From assembly GCF_000389635.1 (NCBI RefSeq), contig NC_021182.1, positions 4,691,925 through 4,755,924 of the forward strand: 64,000 nucleotides of DNA, given 5' to 3'. Shown one piece after another: positions 61,217 to 64,000 of the stretch (position 1 is its first letter; every line of letters begins with the position of its first letter). The position numbers and the translations under genes are program-made. Under the pieces are notes generated by a model. That model was given only the letters and a program-made list of their open reading frames with translations. It was not told the DNA's origin and ran no database searches. Source of the stretch: Clostridium pasteurianum BC1. Its GTDB lineage: Bacteria > Bacillota > Clostridia > Clostridiales > Clostridiaceae.

Positions 61217-61861
61217 TTAATTGGCCCCCATTCCATTTTTTAATAATTCAAGTAGCCTTTTAATGTCATTATCAAAGCTTTCAAAATCATTATTCATAAT
61301 ATCTGAGCCTTCACTTCTAACTCTCTTCATTAAATCTTCCTTAAATCTTATAGATACACCTGTCATGAAAATTAAAATCATATTGTCATCTATATCCTTT
61401 CTGATAGATCCATTTTCTTTTCCTTTTCTAATAAGTTCAAGTGTATACTTGTCAGAAATTTTCATCATATTGGATATAGATTCATCTGTTATACCGCCAT
61501 ATTTTCCAAAGAATACATTCTGAATAAAAATACACATTTCTTTTTCATCTTGCAATTGTACCCACATGTTTTTAGAGGTTTCATAGGAAAAATCAAAAAT
61601 ATTAATATCTTTATCCTTAACAGCCTCATATTTATTATATTTTTCATAAATAAATTCTAAAGACCATTGTATTGAAAATAGGAAAAGTTCTTTCTTATTT
61701 TCAAAGTACTGATACATACTTCCCTTTGCAACTTCTGCTTTTTTGGCAATATTCCCTATATTGCCTTTTTCAAATCCCTTCTCTAAAAATTCATTTATTG
61801 CTGCTCTCAATATTCTTTCTTTCTTTTCATCATTAAGATTAAAAAAAGTTTCTTTTGGCAC
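61217..61861 (-). CDS. TetR-family regulator of the ABC operon
   Basis: A 214-residue regulator. The N-terminal helix-turn-helix is RILRAAINEFLEKGFEKGNIGNIAKKAEVAKGSMYQYFENKKELF (about 16-60); the rest is the helical ligand domain. The start is set at GTG (VPKETFFNL) with GGGGG 9 nt upstream; this N-terminus fits related regulators better than the longer frame from 61921. Two abutting perfect dyads at 61945-61976 are the likely operator. It leads the ATPase and permease genes. Confidence 0.9.
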   Translation of the reverse strand: MPKETFFNLNDEKKERILRAAINEFLEKGFEKGNIGNIAKKAEVAKGSMYQYFENKKELFLFSIQWSLEFIYEKYNKYEAVKDKDINIFDFSYETSKNMWVQLQDEKEMCIFIQNVFFGKYGGITDESISNMMKISDKYTLELIRKGKENGSIRKDIDDNMILIFMTGVSIRFKEDLMKRVRSEGSDIMNNDFESFDNDIKRLLELLKNGMGAN

Positions 61862-61944
61862 TTTTGTTTGCCCCCTGTACATAATTTGAATATCAAACTT
61901 TTGTTTTAAAGTTCTGAACAAATTTATTTTTATATGATATCGAC

Positions 61945-61976
61945 ATGACTATGCAGTCATATGACTCTATAGTCAT
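61945..61976. promoter_or_regulatory. Tandem TetR operator candidates
   Basis: Two adjoining 16-bp perfect dyads, ATGACT-ATGC-AGTCAT (61945-61960) and ATGACT-CTAT-AGTCAT (61961-61976). Half-sites are identical, spacers equal in length and different in sequence, as expected for two dimers. They lie 84-115 nt upstream of the TetR start. Confidence 0.75.
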
Positions 61977-62272
61977 ATTCTAGATCTAGTAACCCTATAA
62001 GTCAATATACTTTTATAAATTTTTATATTTAATTCAGCAAGCAATCTGGCAACCTATTGATAATACTTGATTTTCTAAAAAATTTTATAAGTAACTCTAT
62101 TTACAAAAATAGAAAATATCAATTCAACAACATAAATGTAGTAGCCGCGGCACTAATTTTTATTATATTAATACCTCTATAGTTAAATTAACGGATGAGA
62201 TTTCTAATTCTTTGTATTTGCAGAACAATAATGCACATAATATATTTATTAAGATAGTTAGGAGAATTGCTT

Positions 62273-63445
62273 ATGTGTAGAAATGCCAAGGTTCTACTTG
62301 TGACAAGTTCATTATTTGCCTTTTCCATGGGATTATCCAGTATTTTTATAAATGTATTTTTTTGGAGAGAGACAAATAATTTGATTGTAATTGCTCTTTA
62401 CAATTTAATAATTAATTTAACTACCCCCATAACTTTTGTCTTTGCAGGTATACTATCAAAAAAGAAAAATGGAATTTGGTCTTTAAGATTGGGTCTGCTA
62501 ATTTACGCACTTTTTTTTGCTCTCATATTGTATATAGGAAATAAAGGTACTATTTATATATACTCTCTTGGAATTATTTCTGGCATGGCAGCTGGTTTTT
62601 ATTGGCTTCCCTTTAATGTTCTATGCTGTGATTTTACAAGTATCAATAACAGAGATACTTTCAATGGATTAAATGGTGGCTTTTCAGGACTTGCAGCCAT
62701 CATCGGACCTATAACTGCTGCAGTTATAATTAATGGATTTAAAGGACTTGCAGGATATAGAATAGTTTTTACAATTACCTGCGTTATATTTATTTTATTG
62801 GTATTAATCAGCGCAGTTTTTAAATGTAATGATTATTCTGATAAACTTGATTATAAAAGAGCCTTTGGCGGTAATAATGAAAATTGGAGGATCATTAGAA
62901 AGTCAACATTTTTTCGGGGTCTTAGGGATTCGGTAATGATGTTTCTCATAAATATACTGGCAATTGAAGTATTTAAAAGAGAACTTACCTTAGGAATATT
63001 TGCACTAGTTGCCTCGCTTATAACATCTTTTTCCTACGTGCTTGTACAAAAAATAATCAAACCACCACATAGAAGACTTGCAATATTAATTGGAATTATA
63101 GGTTCCTTTTTAGCCGTTTGGCCATTAATTATAAATATAAAATATAGTACACTTTTTATGTATGCTATAATTGAAGCCTTTTGTCTTCCATTTTTTTTGA
63201 TACAACTTTCTTCTGCAACTTTTAATGTTATAGACAGTGCAAAAGAGGAAAATAGTAGAATAGAATATATGATTAATAGAGACATAGTACTTAATGGAGG
63301 AAGAGCCATTAGTGTAAGCATATTAATAGTAATTATACTTATATTTAAAGATATATCTGCAATAAAAGCTTACCTTATTTTTTTAAGCTTTTCACCACTA
63401 ATATCAGGATATTTTCTCAGAAAACTAAAGAATATTTTGAGCTAA
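62273..63445 (+). CDS. MFS transporter
   Basis: A 390-residue membrane protein with about 11-12 hydrophobic segments and an MFS-like arrangement (SLFAFSMGLSSIFINVFFWRET; LSKKKNGIWSLRLGLLIY; GFYWLPFNVLCCDFT; a central loop RRSTFFRGLRD-like). It belongs to the YxiO/YqgE-like group of uncharacterised Firmicutes MFS proteins. AGGAG lies 8 nt before the ATG; a TTG two codons earlier is less favoured. It is divergent from the tetR-ABC operon and may share its regulatory region. Confidence 0.82.
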   Translation: MCRNAKVLLVTSSLFAFSMGLSSIFINVFFWRETNNLIVIALYNLIINLTTPITFVFAGILSKKKNGIWSLRLGLLIYALFFALILYIGNKGTIYIYSLGIISGMAAGFYWLPFNVLCCDFTSINNRDTFNGLNGGFSGLAAIIGPITAAVIINGFKGLAGYRIVFTITCVIFILLVLISAVFKCNDYSDKLDYKRAFGGNNENWRIIRKSTFFRGLRDSVMMFLINILAIEVFKRELTLGIFALVASLITSFSYVLVQKIIKPPHRRLAILIGIIGSFLAVWPLIINIKYSTLFMYAIIEAFCLPFFLIQLSSATFNVIDSAKEENSRIEYMINRDIVLNGGRAISVSILIVIILIFKDISAIKAYLIFLSFSPLISGYFLRKLKNILS

Positions 63446-63446
63446 A

Positions 63447-63561
63447 AGCCTTTAATGTCCGTTTATCTATTGGAATTACTGGCTTTGTAGTAAGCTATTT
63501 TAAAGGAGAAATTAAAAATATAGTTTGTTTAAGCAAAAAATGCATAAAAGAATGTGAAAAC
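63447..63561 (+). pseudogene. Possible short gene remnant after the MFS gene
   Basis: An open stretch reading ELKAFNVRLSIGITGFVV, then YFKGEIKNIVCLSKKCIK and a TGA. It has no start codon and follows the MFS stop in another frame. No family recognised; it may be an eroded gene end. Confidence 0.2.
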
Positions 63562-63637
63562 TGAATTCAACATTCCTTTATCTAATATTTTTATGCTAGT
63601 AGAGTACAATTATTTATTAGAAACCTTAATTATGTCT

Positions 63638-64000
63638 CTAGCTATTTGAACGAACAATTTTCATATATGCTTTAACTGAAAGCATATAATAGCATAAATA
63701 AATTGCTATATATACTGCTGCCATGATAAGAGTACACTTTATTACAATTTTGCTTGTGCCCATTAGTTTAATAATATACACAGACAAAGCAGCAGAACTG
63801 TGAAGCAAACTAACTAAAAGCGGTAGCCCGAATATTAAGGCAAGTTGTTTTGAAACCATATGTCTCATTTCCCTTTTATTGGCTCCTATTTTTCTTAACA
63901 CATTATATCTTTCCTTATCTGAATAAGCTTCCATTAATTGTTTATAGTAAAGTATGCTGCCTGTAGAAAGTACAAACAAAATTCCAAGTAACATTCCTAT
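63638..64000 (-). CDS. BceB-like ABC permease, C-terminal part (continues beyond window)
   Basis: The visible 120 residues hold the final FtsX block: a helix (MLLGILFVLSTGSILYYKQL), the cytoplasmic coupling loop SDKERYNVLRKIGANKREM, and two more helices. The loop sequence is typical of BceB-type permeases of antimicrobial-peptide detoxification modules in Firmicutes. The frame stays open to the window edge, so the start lies outside. Partner ATPase and two-component genes would be expected further right. Confidence 0.8.
   Translation of the reverse strand: MGMLLGILFVLSTGSILYYKQLMEAYSDKERYNVLRKIGANKREMRHMVSKQLALIFGLPLLVSLLHSSAALSVYIIKLMGTSKIVIKCTLIMAAVYIAIYLCYYMLSVKAYMKIVRSNS

Noticed and set aside
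1-64000. CRISPR arrays, tRNA or rRNA genes, prophage modules
   Set aside because: No regularly spaced direct repeats, tRNA cloverleafs, rRNA stretches or phage structural genes were seen.

Overview
The window looks like a chromosomal segment of a low-GC, spore-forming, anaerobic Firmicute, most likely Clostridium sensu stricto. The evidence is the very AT-rich intergenic DNA, strong GGAGG ribosome binding sites, a cotJABC spore-coat operon, small ferredoxin and rubredoxin genes, a clostridial SigI/RsgI pair, a peroxiredoxin system of the C. pasteurianum Cp34/Cp9 type, and a chorismate mutase-shikimate dehydrogenase fusion inside a full aro operon. Genus-level placement is inference; nothing here fixes the species.

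Layout. 1-6.2 kb (minus): a glycerophosphodiesterase gene, a complete binding-protein ABC importer, an unknown protein and a PHP-family phosphoesterase that runs off the window. 6.4-10.6 kb: asnS (minus) and asnB (plus). 10.6-12.8 kb (minus): rubredoxin, peroxiredoxin, glutaredoxin-like protein and an NADH-type thioredoxin-reductase-like flavoprotein. 13.2-14.5 kb: cotJABC. 15-16.4 kb: a flavin/PNPOx-fold protein and an AraC regulator. 16.6-20.8 kb (minus): marR plus a heterodimeric ABC exporter. 21.1-22.9 kb: a SUV3-like helicase. 23.1-25.8 kb: the OpuC-type betaine importer, followed by a decayed ABC ATPase. 26.8-36.1 kb (minus): the aromatic biosynthesis operon aroF-tyrA-aroB-aroA-aroC-[chorismate mutase/aroE]-aroK-aroQ, ending in a BusR-like c-di-AMP regulator gene. 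36.3-40 kb: ferredoxin, an acetyltransferase, gene remnants and glycerol dehydrogenase. 40.1-45.2 kb (minus): sufCBDSU. 45.7-46.7 kb: a D-2-hydroxyacid dehydrogenase. 47.5-54.6 kb (plus): three tandem levansucrases and a membrane-anchored GH32 fructanase. 54.8-56.2 kb (minus): sigI-rsgI. 56.5-57.6 kb: a solitary infC with an AUC start and an unknown gene. 57.7-64 kb: a DUF441 protein, a TetR-controlled MacB/FtsX-type ABC system, an MFS transporter and a partial BceB-like permease.

Four regulatory or structural signals stand out. (1) An unannotated 48-codon leader peptide at 35854-36000, with 11 aromatic residues in 17 codons, is followed by an intrinsic terminator and a competing pairing. This is a classical attenuator for the whole aro operon, apparently sensing Phe, Tyr and Trp. 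(2) A perfect AGTAAC-N22-GTTACT dyad overlaps the opuC promoter and matches the 22-bp ruler of BusR, and a BusR-like gene lies about 1.6 kb away, coupled to aroQ. (3) A family of modular elements (at least eight copies) has two hairpins whose stems vary with compensatory base changes. (4) A second palindromic family is also dispersed; one copy sits inside the loop of another terminator and one supplies the stop codon of sufC.

Regions without genes: 8160-8580, 12830-13240, 36540-37010 and 46820-47400 are AT-rich and hold nothing I can name beyond the sites listed.
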